Of a stretch of DNA of 64,000 nucleotides, positions 42,962-53,379 are shown one piece after another. Source of the DNA: Yeosuana sp043876835 (GTDB taxonomy: Bacteria > Bacteroidota > Bacteroidia > Flavobacteriales > Flavobacteriaceae); contig NZ_JBAWJZ010000005.1 of NCBI RefSeq assembly GCF_043876835.1, positions 1 to 64,000 of the forward strand, read 5' to 3'. Positions within the stretch are counted from its first letter, which is position 1; every line of letters starts with the position of its first letter. Both the position numbers and the translations under genes were made by a program. The notes beneath the pieces are model-generated. The model was not told the DNA's origin. It saw nothing but the letters and a program-made list of their open reading frames with translations, and did not search any database.

Positions 42962-43405
42962 ATGAAAGTAATTGAAACATCACCAAAATACATTGAATGG
43001 TTAAATGCAGAATTAATGCATGAAGAATCTACCAGATGGTTATCAGAATTGCGTTTTATAAAAGATGAAGAACATTTTTTTGAAGACTTAATTAAGCTGT
43101 TTACTTTACAATTGATTGATTCAAAAAACTTCGAGGGCAGTAAAGAAATAGTATCCCAGATAAAATCTCTCAGAACTAAAAACGCTGAACTTATTAATGC
43201 GGTTATAATTCACGAAAAAGAACTTAAAATTATGGTCGATGGTAAAGATCAACCAAAAGAAGAAGCTCTTTATAAAGAAAAACACAGAAGTCTTTTAATA
43301 TTGGTTAAAAAATATTTTAAAGAGTACAGAAAGCTTAAAAGTCAGGTTTTTAAGACCATAAAAAACGCTATGAAAATTGAAAAACAAAAACGTTTATTAG
43401 ATTAA
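42962..43405 (+). CDS. Small coiled-coil protein of unknown function
   Basis: A 147-residue, largely helical, highly charged protein rich in Lys and Glu, with no cysteine, signal or membrane helix. I do not recognise a family. Heptad-like stretches occur near 20-75 and 95-145. It is preceded by its own Crp-type box, like the stress genes, and ends against the convergent methyltransferase gene (four-base overlap of ends). Confidence 0.7.
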   Translation: MKVIETSPKYIEWLNAELMHEESTRWLSELRFIKDEEHFFEDLIKLFTLQLIDSKNFEGSKEIVSQIKSLRTKNAELINAVIIHEKELKIMVDGKDQPKEEALYKEKHRSLLILVKKYFKEYRKLKSQVFKTIKNAMKIEKQKRLLD

Positions 43406-44580
43406 ATTTTTGTGGAAATAATAACAATTTTGTTTGATTCTAAATCGGTAGTAAAAAACAAATACAAATCGCCACCATCTTTTATAACTAACTTTTTTCT
43501 GATGTGTTCCACACTTTCAGGGAAATTTCTTGTAGTTATGTTTGCTTTTTTTAAGCCTAACTTTTTTAAAGCTTTTGGGTTATAGGGCAAAATGGAATCT
43601 ATTTTAAATTGTCTTCCGGGAAAATCTACAAATCTATTACTTGTATATAAATGGGAATGTTTTTGTAATTTAAATACATTTAACTGATTTGAAATGGAGT
43701 GAAATGCACCGGATTTTAAAATAGCTGAATTGGGTTCGTATAAATAGGTGAGTGGTTTGGAATATAACGATTCCAAGTTTTTTTCTTCTTCTAAAGAAAA
43801 GTCAAAATGTAATTCTGAATTTTTAGTAATATTTACTGTTTTAACTTCTGGTTCACCAATAAATCCACGTTCTAAAATCCAGAGAAGCTCTTTTACTTCA
43901 TTGTTTACGGCAACTACATGAATCGTTTTTACAAACTTCAATTCATTAATGCCAATTGAAATATCAAGCAACGGAGACATTTTAATCATGATATTTTTAG
44001 TGCATTTAAAAAGATCATTTAAGTTTTCTGGAATGTTTGGAAGGCAATCATTTAAAAAGAATACTTTTCCTTTACTATCATGTCTTCTTGATGGATCTGT
44101 ATAAATCCAGTCGAAAGATTTATCATTTGTATTTAAAAATTCAATGCCATCAATATTTTTTGTTTCAATATTATTAATGTTTAACTGTTTGTAATTGTAA
44201 TTAACAAGTTCAGACAGTTTTGAATCTATTTCACAGTGAATAACTTGTTTAAACTGTTTTGAAAAATAGTAGCAATCTACCCCAAATCCACCAGTTAAGT
44301 CGATAATGTTCCCACCATTAATTAGTTTGGATTTATAAGAAGCAGTAATTTCAGAAGAAGTCTGTTCTATATTTAATTTATTTGAATAGTATATGTTTTT
44401 AGTATGAAACCAGGTTGGTAGTTTATGTTCGCACTTTTTTTTGGCTTCTATTTGCTCAATAATTTCTTTTGTGTCTACAGAAGTGAAAGGTGTTCCTTTT
44501 AATAAAATAGAAGTAATATTTTTATCTAAATTATTATTTATAAAATCCTGAATATCAGTATTTAAAATATTTGTATTCAA
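43402..44580 (-). CDS. Class I SAM-dependent methyltransferase with THUMP-like C-terminus
   Basis: A 392-residue protein with the SAM-binding motif IDLTGGFGVDCYYF near 100 and a TDPSRR motif in the catalytic position. The C-terminal third resembles the THUMP-like domain of flavobacterial RNA methyltransferase-like proteins. It probably methylates RNA, target unknown. Downstream of the AI-2E gene by seven bases. Confidence 0.8.
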   Translation of the reverse strand: MNTNILNTDIQDFINNNLDKNITSILLKGTPFTSVDTKEIIEQIEAKKKCEHKLPTWFHTKNIYYSNKLNIEQTSSEITASYKSKLINGGNIIDLTGGFGVDCYYFSKQFKQVIHCEIDSKLSELVNYNYKQLNINNIETKNIDGIEFLNTNDKSFDWIYTDPSRRHDSKGKVFFLNDCLPNIPENLNDLFKCTKNIMIKMSPLLDISIGINELKFVKTIHVVAVNNEVKELLWILERGFIGEPEVKTVNITKNSELHFDFSLEEEKNLESLYSKPLTYLYEPNSAILKSGAFHSISNQLNVFKLQKHSHLYTSNRFVDFPGRQFKIDSILPYNPKALKKLGLKKANITTRNFPESVEHIRKKLVIKDGGDLYLFFTTDLESNKIVIISTKI

Positions 44581-44587
44581 ACTAAAA

Positions 44588-45676
44588 CTATAAATCTTTG
44601 GTGAGTTTTTTTACAATCTGGTTTTCAGACAAAAACTCCTTTAAAATAACTTTAATTGCTGTGTATGCAGGAACTGCAACAATAAGACCAACTACACCAA
44701 ATAAAATGCCTGCAATTAAAATAATTAAAAAGATTTCTAATGGATGGGATTTTACACTTTTAGAAAATATAAAAGGCTGGCTGAAAAAATTATCAATTAA
44801 TTGTCCAATAATGAAAACCACAAACACCCATAAAGTCTTTGTAAAAACAATATCAACAAAACCTTGATCAAGATTACTTGTCATAGTTAATGTTAGCATT
44901 AAAAAACAACCTATTAAAGGGCCAACATAAGGAATAAGGTTAAGTAATGCACACAAAAAGGCAATCACTACAGCATTTTCAACACCTACAATAAGCAAAC
45001 CTATAGTGTAAATTATAAAGATGATTAAAATTTGAAAAATGAGTCCAACAAAATATCTTGATAGCAAATCTTTAATTTTATTTAATGAGTTTGTTAAGCG
45101 TGTTTCTTTAGAGTCAGGAATAAAAATCAACAAGCCATTTTCAAATAGTTTGCTGTCTTTTAAAAAGAAAAAAGAAATAAAGAGCACAGAAAATAAACCT
45201 ATACTAAAACTACCCAGACCGCTAATAATAGAGTTTAAAAAATCAGGAATAATGGAATAATCTATTTTTGAAAGTAAACTGGAATCTTTAAAAGATTGCT
45301 CAATGTTTATGTTGTTTACTTTGAAATATGAAATAACCTGTTGGTACAAATTTTCAATATTGGTTTGTAATTTATCAATGTCCAATAATGATAAATTATG
45401 CCCTTGTTTAATGATTAAAGGAATAAAAAGAAGCACTAAACCAACGAATAAACTTATAAGCAGTAGCATGGTAACTATGACTGCGATGGTGTTCTTAAAT
45501 TTCAATCGTTTTTCAAGAAACAAAACAATTGGTCTACCAATTAACGAAATGACCACTGCAATTGTTAGATAGATGATTACCGACTCAATTTTATAGAAAA
45601 AATAGAGTAATAAAGCTATGGCTAGCATAATTCCAAAAGCTCTTAAAATGCCGTTTGCTATATCTTTTGAGTTCAT
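44588..45676 (-). CDS. AI-2E family (PerM-like) transporter
   Basis: A 362-residue membrane protein with eight hydrophobic segments and the family motifs IPYVGPLIGCFLMLT and GILFGVVGLIVAVPAYTAIKVIL. Family proteins export varied small molecules or ions. Substrate cannot be read here. Confidence 0.87.
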   Translation of the reverse strand: MNSKDIANGILRAFGIMLAIALLLYFFYKIESVIIYLTIAVVISLIGRPIVLFLEKRLKFKNTIAVIVTMLLLISLFVGLVLLFIPLIIKQGHNLSLLDIDKLQTNIENLYQQVISYFKVNNINIEQSFKDSSLLSKIDYSIIPDFLNSIISGLGSFSIGLFSVLFISFFFLKDSKLFENGLLIFIPDSKETRLTNSLNKIKDLLSRYFVGLIFQILIIFIIYTIGLLIVGVENAVVIAFLCALLNLIPYVGPLIGCFLMLTLTMTSNLDQGFVDIVFTKTLWVFVVFIIGQLIDNFFSQPFIFSKSVKSHPLEIFLIILIAGILFGVVGLIVAVPAYTAIKVILKEFLSENQIVKKLTKDL

Positions 45677-45698
45677 TTAGTAAATATAAGAAAACCTA

Positions 45699-46199
45699 TC
45701 ACAAAAGTTGCCTGGTGATTTCGTATAAAGCAATATTGGTTGCTTGAACGACATTCATACTGCTATTTTGACCAAACATATCAATATGGATAATATGATT
45801 TGAAATATTGAGAATCAATTCAGAAATCCCAAAATTTTCATCACCAATAATAAGCGCGATTGGTTTTTCTTTTGAAAAATTAAATGTGTGAATTGGTTTG
45901 CTTTGGGTTGTAATCTCTAAAGCTATAATTTGATAATCTTGATTTTTTAAATATTGAACCACCTCAAAAGCAGAATTGCAAACCTCATGATTAACAACTT
46001 TTTCTGTAGCTCTAGATGTTTTAGCCGATTTTCTGCCTAAAGAAATATTCTCTCCGCAAAGAAATAATTTTTCAATGCCGAAGGCATCGGCAATTCTAAA
46101 CAAACTTCCAATATTGGGTGCATTAGTAACATTTTCAGACACTAAAACAATCGAGAATGTTTGTTTTTTAAAGTTGGTATTGTAATGAGTAAGTTGCAA
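45699..46199 (-). CDS. TrmH/SpoU family RNA 2'-O-methyltransferase
   Basis: A 166-residue SPOUT enzyme with the three motifs NAPNIGSLFRIADAFG, LIIGDENFGIS and SMNVVQATNIALYEI. It methylates a ribose 2'-OH of tRNA or rRNA. The short length lacks the N-terminal substrate-recognition domain of some family members. Confidence 0.88.
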   Translation of the reverse strand: MQLTHYNTNFKKQTFSIVLVSENVTNAPNIGSLFRIADAFGIEKLFLCGENISLGRKSAKTSRATEKVVNHEVCNSAFEVVQYLKNQDYQIIALEITTQSKPIHTFNFSKEKPIALIIGDENFGISELILNISNHIIHIDMFGQNSSMNVVQATNIALYEITRQLL

Positions 46200-46213
46200 G
46201 GTTTATTAGCCGA

Positions 46214-46858
46214 TTAGTTGTCAAAAACATATTTGATGATATTAGCTCCCATTTTTAAAGCCTTCTCCCTAACTTCAAAAGGATCATTATGTACTTCTTC
46301 ATCTTCCCAACCATCGCCTAAATCGCATTCATAAGTAAATAATAAAACTAATCTGTCTTCATAAAATATTCCAAAAGCTTGAGCGCGTTTGCCATCATGT
46401 TCATGTATTTTTGGTAATCCATTAGGGAATTTATAAACAATACTAAAAATTGGGTGATTTGCAGGAAGTTCTACCAATTCTTTATCTGGAAAAACCTTTT
46501 TTAGTTCTTTATCAAGATATGGCTGCATACCGTAATTATCATCAATATGTAAAAATCCTCCAGAAATTAAATAATTTCTAAGATTTTCTGCTTCATCATC
46601 CGTGAAAAAAACATTGCCATGACCTGTCATGTGCAGAAACGGAAACTCAAAAATATCATTGCTTCCAACTTCAACAGTTTGTGGTTTAGGATTTATTTTT
46701 GTGTTTATATTGGCATTGCAAAATTTAATTAAATTGGGTAACGATGTAGGGTTGGCATACCAATCTCCGCCACCTTTATACTTTAAGAGTGCAATTTCTT
46801 GTGCAGATAAAGTAAAAAGTGAAAAGTAAAAAGTTAAAAGGATGATTACCTTTTTCAT
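46214..46858 (-). CDS. DUF4159 domain exported protein
   Basis: A 214-residue protein with a signal peptide (MKKVIILLTFYFSLFTLSAQ) and the DUF4159 features YKGGGDWYANPTSLPNLIKF, HMTGHGNVFFTDDEAENLRNYL and GGFLHIDDNYG. The fold is probably glutamine-amidotransferase-like. Function unknown. Sits in a cluster of translation-related genes. Confidence 0.85.
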   Translation of the reverse strand: MKKVIILLTFYFSLFTLSAQEIALLKYKGGGDWYANPTSLPNLIKFCNANINTKINPKPQTVEVGSNDIFEFPFLHMTGHGNVFFTDDEAENLRNYLISGGFLHIDDNYGMQPYLDKELKKVFPDKELVELPANHPIFSIVYKFPNGLPKIHEHDGKRAQAFGIFYEDRLVLLFTYECDLGDGWEDEEVHNDPFEVREKALKMGANIIKYVFDN

Positions 46859-46859
46859 A

Positions 46860-47564
46860 TTATTCGTTTATAAATGCCACACTATGACAAGCCACAATGG
46901 CTGCTGTTTCAGTTCGTAACCTGGTTTCTCCCAAAGTTACTGGAATAAAAGCCTTTAAAATAGCCATTTCAATTTCTTTAACACTAAAATCTCCTTCAGG
47001 ACCAATTAAAATAGTGATGTCTTCATTTCTTTTAATGACCTTTTTAAGTGACTTTTTATCTGTCTCTTCACAATGAGCTATTAATAACTGCCCTTCAAAT
47101 TTTTGACTCATAAAGTCTTTAAATGTCACAGCATCATTAAGTTTTGGTAAATAACAACTTAAAGATTGTTTCATGGCAGATTGTATAATTTTATCAAATC
47201 TGTCTAATTTAATGACTTTTCGTTCACTATGGTCACAAATAATAGGAGTTATGGTGTCAATGCCAATTTCAGTAGCTTTCTCCAAAAACCATTCATAGCG
47301 GTCATTCATTTTTGTTGGAGCTACAGCCAAATGCAAATTGTAAGGATGTTTTTTCTTTAATTCTTTAGAAATGATTGTTGCAATGCAGTTTTTTATATCT
47401 GGAATCGTAATTTCTGCAGTAAATAACCAGCCATTCCCATTTGTAATATATAAGATATCACCACTTGTTTTACGTAAAACTTTTACAATATGTTTGCTTT
47501 CTTCCTTATCAAAAGAAAATTGTTTGGTATGTTCTGATATGTCTGGGTTATAAAAAAGCTGCAT
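46860..47564 (-). CDS. rsmE: 16S rRNA (uracil1498-N3)-methyltransferase RsmE
   Basis: A 234-residue SPOUT-fold enzyme with the RsmE signatures AVAPTKMNDRYEWFLEKATEIGID, LIGPEGDFSVKEIE and LGETRLRTETAAIVA. It methylates U1498 of 16S rRNA in the assembled 30S subunit. One base separates it from each neighbour's coding end. Confidence 0.93.
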   Translation of the reverse strand: MQLFYNPDISEHTKQFSFDKEESKHIVKVLRKTSGDILYITNGNGWLFTAEITIPDIKNCIATIISKELKKKHPYNLHLAVAPTKMNDRYEWFLEKATEIGIDTITPIICDHSERKVIKLDRFDKIIQSAMKQSLSCYLPKLNDAVTFKDFMSQKFEGQLLIAHCEETDKKSLKKVIKRNEDITILIGPEGDFSVKEIEMAILKAFIPVTLGETRLRTETAAIVACHSVAFINE

Positions 47565-47565
47565 A

Positions 47566-48588
47566 TTATATTTTCAATCTAGCTGATGCTGTAATATCTT
47601 GTTTTGAAAAATTACCTTCTAAAAATTTTAAATAACCAACAATTGCAATCATGGCAGCGTTATCGGTTGTAAACTCAAATTTTGGAACATAGGTTGTCCA
47701 ACCAAATTTGTGTTCGCCATCTTTTAAAGCTTGCCTAATACCAGAATTTGCAGAAACACCACCGCCAATGGCAATGTGTTTTATGCCAGTTTGTTTAGAT
47801 GCTAATTTTAATTTATCAATTAAAATTTCAATGATTGTGTGTTGAATAGAAGCGCAAATATCATTTAAATTTTCTTCAATAAAACTAGGATTTGCTTTAG
47901 TTTCACTTTGAATAAAATATAAAATGGCAGTTTTTAAACCAGAGAAACTAAAATTCAATCCATCAACTTTAGGCTTTGTGAATTTAAACGCTTTTGGGTT
48001 TCCTAATTTTGCTAACTTATCAATAACTGGTCCTGCAGGATAACCCAAACCGAGTATTTTTCCACTTTTATCGAAAGCTTCTCCAACAGCATCATCAATG
48101 GTTTCTCCAATAACTTTCATATCAAAATAACTAGAAACCTTAACAATTTGTGTATGTCCTCCAGAAATAGTCATACCTAAAAATGGAAATGGAGGTTTAT
48201 TAAATCCTTCTTCGTCTATAAAATGTGCCAGAATATGTGCTTGCATATGGTTTACATCTATTAAAGGGATATTTAAACCATAAGCTAATGATTTAGCAAA
48301 CGATGTACCCACTAATAATGAACCCATTAAACCAGGACCTCTTGTAAAAGCAATCGCATGAAGCTGATTCTTGTTAATATTTGCTCTTGAAAGTGCTTGA
48401 GAAACCACCGGAACAATATTTTGTTGATGTGCTCTTGAAGCTAATTCAGGCACAACACCACCATATTCTTCATGTATTTTTTGATTAGCAATTACATTGC
48501 TTAAAATTTTACCGTTATGTATTACTGCAGCAGCAGTATCGTCACATGATGATTCAATTCCAAGGATATAAATATTTTGTTCAGACAT
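47566..48588 (-). CDS. tsaD: tRNA t6A threonylcarbamoyltransferase TsaD
   Basis: A 340-residue ASKHA-fold protein starting with IYILGIESSCDDTAAAVI and carrying the metal-binding HMQAHILAHF, SGGHTQIV and GGGVSANSGIR. It transfers the threonylcarbamoyl group to A37 of ANN-decoding tRNAs. Full length for the family. Divergent from the TamB gene. Confidence 0.95.
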   Translation of the reverse strand: MSEQNIYILGIESSCDDTAAAVIHNGKILSNVIANQKIHEEYGGVVPELASRAHQQNIVPVVSQALSRANINKNQLHAIAFTRGPGLMGSLLVGTSFAKSLAYGLNIPLIDVNHMQAHILAHFIDEEGFNKPPFPFLGMTISGGHTQIVKVSSYFDMKVIGETIDDAVGEAFDKSGKILGLGYPAGPVIDKLAKLGNPKAFKFTKPKVDGLNFSFSGLKTAILYFIQSETKANPSFIEENLNDICASIQHTIIEILIDKLKLASKQTGIKHIAIGGGVSANSGIRQALKDGEHKFGWTTYVPKFEFTTDNAAMIAIVGYLKFLEGNFSKQDITASARLKI

Positions 48589-48833
48589 TAATTAGAATTA
48601 GGCACAATAATTGTTAATTTTGAGCATAAATAAAAGTCTTTTTTTATTCTTTTATTCGTAAATGCAAAACTACTTAATTATTTTTTTAAAAATTGTGTTA
48701 GTAGTTTCCATTTGATAAAAATATAAAATAGACAATTACTATCGAAAAGTAGATTTTTCTTAATTAAATTATAACTTTAACAGGTATCAAAAAGTTTCTA
48801 AAAATATTATCAAAGATAGCAGGGATTTTACTG

Positions 48834-51800
48834 TTGTTATTCATCATTTTGGTGTTGATATTATCTATTCCTTCAATTCAAACGGGTATTGGCAATTATG
48901 TCACTAAAAAAATAAATGATGATTTTGGTACACATATTAATATAGATAAAGTTGGTTTGCAGTTTAATGGTGATGTTGAACTTAAGAATATTTATATTGA
49001 AGATTTCAAACAAGACACTTTAATTAGCATTACAGAACTAAACACTTCTATTTTAAGTGTTAGAAACTTAATTAAGGGCAAATTGGTTTTTGGTGACATT
49101 GATATTTATGGTTTATTGTTTAATGTTAAAACATATAAAGGTGAAACAGATACCAATCTCGATGTTTTTGTGGCCAAGTTTGATGATGATAACCCAAGAA
49201 AAGAGAAAAGCAGTTTTTTATTGTCATCCAGTGATGTTTCCATTTATGATGGTGTTTTTAAACTTTCAGACGAAAATAGAGAGAACGTAAAAATTTTAGA
49301 TTTTGAAGATTTAAATATTAATGCAACCAATTTTTTAATTAATGGAAGTGATGTTGGTGCCAGAATTAATACACTGGCGCTTAAAGATAGTAGAGGTGTT
49401 GTTATAAAAAACATGATGACAGATTTTTTATATACACTTCAGGATATGACGTTTGCTAACTTAGAAATTAGAACAACAAATTCTATTTTAAAAGGAGACT
49501 TGAAATTTTCGTACAATAGAGAAGATTTTAAAAATTTTGAAGATAAAGTTAAATTAAAGGCAAAGTTTACAGATTCAAACATTCTTCTAAACGAGTTAAA
49601 CACATTTTATAATGAATTTGGCGAAAATCAGCATGCCAAATTTAGTGTAGATTTATCAGGTACATTAAATAATTTACAAGCCAATAATTTGAATTTAGAT
49701 ACAAGTGCTAATTCAAAAATCATAGGAAGTTTTAATTTTAAAAACCTTTTCAATAAAGAAGAAAACAATTTTTATATGTTCGCTAAGTTTAGCAACTTAA
49801 CTTCTATCTATAAAGATTTGAAAGCACTTTTGCCTAATGTTTTGGGTGAATCCATACCATCTTCATTTGACCGATTAGGAAAATTTACTTTAATAGGACA
49901 AACAGAATTAACACCTTCTACAATTTTAGCCGATTTAAGTATAGAAACAGAACTTGGTTTTGTTGATTCTAATTTGAGTATGACCAGAATTGATAATATT
50001 GATAATGCTTCTTATAAGGGTAGGGTTATGTTTAATGACTTTGATTTTGGAGCTTTAGTAAATGACCCCAATTTTGGACATATTAGTTTAGATGTTGATG
50101 TAAATGGAACTGGTTTTGTTGCAGAAACCATTGATACACAAGTTAAAGGAGATGTGTTTCAAATTGAATTTAATAAATACAATTATCAAAACATTAAAGT
50201 AGCCGGAAATGTGAGAAACCGCATTTTTGATGGAAATTTTAATGTTAATGATAATAATTTAAAACTAAACTTTAATGGCCTTGCAGATTTTTCAGAAAAA
50301 ATAAAAAAGTATGATTTTGAAGCAAACGTGTTTTATGCAGATTTAAAAAAATTGAACTTTGTTAAAAATGATAGTATCTCAATTTTTCAAAGTAATGTAA
50401 AAATGAACATGAATGCAAGCGATTTAGACGACGCTTATGGTCAAGTAGCATTTAAAAATACATCATACAAAAATCAGAATGATACTTATTATTTTAAGGA
50501 GTTTGCCATATCATCACGTTTCGAGGATAAAACAAGATTCATTCAAATTAACTCACCAGATATTATTGAAGGAACAATGAGTGGTCAATTTGTTTTTAAT
50601 GATATTGCAAAATTGTTTCAAAATGCAATTGGAAGTATTTATACAAATTATATACCATTCAAGGTAAAACAAAACCAGTCAATCAATTTTAATTTTAAAA
50701 TTTATAACAAAATAATTGAAGTGTTTTATCCTGAAATTAAGCTGGGAAAAAACACATTTATAAAAGGGCAAGTAGAAAGTAATGAGAAAGGGTTTCAACT
50801 AACTTTTAAATCGCCAGAAATAAAATACTTAGATTATTTTGCAAATAATATTGAGCTGCAAGTTGATAATAACAACCCACTTTTTAACACCTACATTGAG
50901 GTTGATAGCATTAAAACCAAATATTATAATATTTCAAAATTCAATCTTATTAATGTAACGGTTAATGATACATTGTTTATGCGTTCTGAATTTAATGGTG
51001 GAAATAAAAATAATGACAGTTATAACTTAAGTTTTTATCATACAATTAATGAAGAAAACAAATCGGTAATTGGTTTTAAACAGTCTGATATAACCATTAA
51101 AGATAATGTTTGGTTTATAAATGAAAAGAAAGATAATTTTAATAAAATTTCATTTGATAAAAATTTAACTTCATTTAATATTGATAATATTAGAATAAAC
51201 CATAAAAATGAGGAAATTCAATTATCGGGAATTTTAAAAGATTCTACACAAAAAGATATTCATCTCAAATTTAAAAATGTCGATCTCGCGAAAATAATAC
51301 CAGATGTTGATAGTTTGTCATTTGCCGGTAATGTAAATGGAAAACTGGATATACTTCAAAAGAATGGTAGTTATTTACCCAATTCCACCATTACTATTGA
51401 TGATTTTAAAGTTAATGATTTTGAACTTGGTTCTTTCAATGCAAGTGTTGAAGGGAATGATGATTTAACGAATTATTTGGTAGATATTACAATAAAAGAC
51501 GATGAATCAAAGTCTTTTAGTGCCTATGGAAACATAAATGTAGCTAGTAGGAGTTCAAATATTGATGTCGATCTTACATTCAATAAATTCAATTTAGCGC
51601 CTTTAAATCCATTATTGCAAGATGTTTTAAGTAATATAAGAGGAACCGTTACTGGTAAAACAAATGTTTCGGGTAATTTAAAACGTCCAGAAATAAATGG
51701 TGAACTAGTAGCCAATAATGCCGGATTTAAAATACCATACCTAAACGTTGATTATGATATTGCAAATAACACAGTTATAGCTTTAAAGAACCAAAGTTTT

Positions 51801-53222
51801 ATTTTTAATAAATTACAATTAACAGACACTAAATTTAAATCCAAAGGACAGCTTAATGGGTCATTAAGCCATGTAAATTTATCCGATTGGAGTTTAAACT
51901 TTGATTTGAATACACCAAGATTATTAATTTTAAATACTTCTGAAACCGAAGACGCCTTGTATTATGGTACCGGATTTGTTGGAGGTAATGCTTCTATAAA
52001 AGGACCAACAGACCAACTAGTTATAAGTGTTATTGGAGAAACAAAATCAGGTACAGTATTTAAAATTCCGTTAAGTGACACAGAATCTTTTGGAGATAAT
52101 TCATACATACATTTTTTAAGTCCTGAAGAAAAATTGGCAAGAAAAAATGGGGTTGATTTTAAATTTAATGAAATTAAAGGTTTGGAACTTGATTTTGATT
52201 TAGATATTACAGAAGATGCAGAAATAGAAATTATCATAAATAAAGATACAGGACACGGACTTAAAGGTAGAGGAAATGGAGGTATGCTAGTTGAAATAAA
52301 CACAAATGGAAAATTTAATATTTATGGTGACTTTTCTGTGTTTGAAGGTGTTTATAACTTTGCTTATGGAGGATTAATAGGTAAGAAGTTTACAGTTGTA
52401 CCAGGAGGTACTCTTGCATGGGATGGTGACCCTCTAAAGGCACGTATAAATATAGAAGCTATATATAAAACACAAGCTAATCCTTCTCCATTACTTGATA
52501 ACCCAATCAATAGAAGTATTCCAGTTGAATTAAATATTAATTTAACAGGCGAATTAGAGCAACCAGAACCAAGTTTTGAATTTGAATTCCCTAATGTAAA
52601 TTCAACATTAAAATCTGAATTACAATACAGGTTGGAATCAAATGGAGACAGGCAAAATCAAGCACTTTACCTTTTATCAACAGGAGCTTTTTCTAGAGGT
52701 TTAAGCGAGCTTAATTTTTCAGGCACCATTGCTGAACGTTTAAATGGTATTGTAAACAGTATTTTTTCTAGCGATGACAGTAAATTTAATGTAGGTATAA
52801 ATTATGAAGTTGGTGAGAATAGACCAGATTACAAAACCGATGATCGTTTTGACTTAACCTTGCAAACCCAAATAAGCGATAGAGTATTAATTAATGGCAA
52901 GGTTGGTGTTCCAGTTGGAGGCGAGACACAAACAGTTGTTGCTGGTGATGTTCAAATTGAATTTTTGTTAAATGAAGATGGTACACTAAGAGCTAAAGTA
53001 TTTAACAGAGAAAATAGTATACGTAATTTTGGTGAAGAAATTGGCTATACTCAAGGTGTTGGTATTTCATATAATGTAGATTTTGATACCTTTAAAGAAT
53101 TACTTCAAAAACTATTCACAAATTCCAAGAAAAGAGGAGAAATCTCTAATAAAGAAACTGATGTCGAAACCAAAGGTTCACTGCCAGATTTTGTTGGCAT
53201 CAAAAATTCTGAAAAAAAATAA
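48834..53222 (+). CDS. tamB: TamB-like translocation and assembly module protein
   Basis: A very long inner-membrane-anchored protein (1462 residues from the TTG at 48834) of repeated beta strands, with the TamB/DUF490 C-terminal domain (FNIYGDFSVFEGVYNFAYGG, DPLKARINIEAIYKT). TamB links inner and outer membrane for protein insertion or phospholipid transport. The frame stays open upstream to a stop at 48765-48767. It reads GIKKFLKILSKIAGILLL there, which looks like the real N-terminus of the signal anchor, yet no ATG, GTG or TTG is available. The true start may be ATC at 48786 or ATT/ATA at 48768-48771. Confidence 0.88.
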   Translation: MLFIILVLILSIPSIQTGIGNYVTKKINDDFGTHINIDKVGLQFNGDVELKNIYIEDFKQDTLISITELNTSILSVRNLIKGKLVFGDIDIYGLLFNVKTYKGETDTNLDVFVAKFDDDNPRKEKSSFLLSSSDVSIYDGVFKLSDENRENVKILDFEDLNINATNFLINGSDVGARINTLALKDSRGVVIKNMMTDFLYTLQDMTFANLEIRTTNSILKGDLKFSYNREDFKNFEDKVKLKAKFTDSNILLNELNTFYNEFGENQHAKFSVDLSGTLNNLQANNLNLDTSANSKIIGSFNFKNLFNKEENNFYMFAKFSNLTSIYKDLKALLPNVLGESIPSSFDRLGKFTLIGQTELTPSTILADLSIETELGFVDSNLSMTRIDNIDNASYKGRVMFNDFDFGALVNDPNFGHISLDVDVNGTGFVAETIDTQVKGDVFQIEFNKYNYQNIKVAGNVRNRIFDGNFNVNDNNLKLNFNGLADFSEKIKKYDFEANVFYADLKKLNFVKNDSISIFQSNVKMNMNASDLDDAYGQVAFKNTSYKNQNDTYYFKEFAISSRFEDKTRFIQINSPDIIEGTMSGQFVFNDIAKLFQNAIGSIYTNYIPFKVKQNQSINFNFKIYNKIIEVFYPEIKLGKNTFIKGQVESNEKGFQLTFKSPEIKYLDYFANNIELQVDNNNPLFNTYIEVDSIKTKYYNISKFNLINVTVNDTLFMRSEFNGGNKNNDSYNLSFYHTINEENKSVIGFKQSDITIKDNVWFINEKKDNFNKISFDKNLTSFNIDNIRINHKNEEIQLSGILKDSTQKDIHLKFKNVDLAKIIPDVDSLSFAGNVNGKLDILQKNGSYLPNSTITIDDFKVNDFELGSFNASVEGNDDLTNYLVDITIKDDESKSFSAYGNINVASRSSNIDVDLTFNKFNLAPLNPLLQDVLSNIRGTVTGKTNVSGNLKRPEINGELVANNAGFKIPYLNVDYDIANNTVIALKNQSFIFNKLQLTDTKFKSKGQLNGSLSHVNLSDWSLNFDLNTPRLLILNTSETEDALYYGTGFVGGNASIKGPTDQLVISVIGETKSGTVFKIPLSDTESFGDNSYIHFLSPEEKLARKNGVDFKFNEIKGLELDFDLDITEDAEIEIIINKDTGHGLKGRGNGGMLVEINTNGKFNIYGDFSVFEGVYNFAYGGLIGKKFTVVPGGTLAWDGDPLKARINIEAIYKTQANPSPLLDNPINRSIPVELNINLTGELEQPEPSFEFEFPNVNSTLKSELQYRLESNGDRQNQALYLLSTGAFSRGLSELNFSGTIAERLNGIVNSIFSSDDSKFNVGINYEVGENRPDYKTDDRFDLTLQTQISDRVLINGKVGVPVGGETQTVVAGDVQIEFLLNEDGTLRAKVFNRENSIRNFGEEIGYTQGVGISYNVDFDTFKELLQKLFTNSKKRGEISNKETDVETKGSLPDFVGIKNSEKK

Positions 53223-53379
53223 AATTGATAAAAATTACCTGTTTCAAATAATGATTTAATAAAAAATAATGTTTTTTATTAACTAAAACGTTGTAGTTTT
53301 GGCGCTTGCGTAAAAAAAACAAAATGCTATTAGTTATCTAATTTTTTGTTTAGTAATTTTACTTTATAATTAAATAAAA

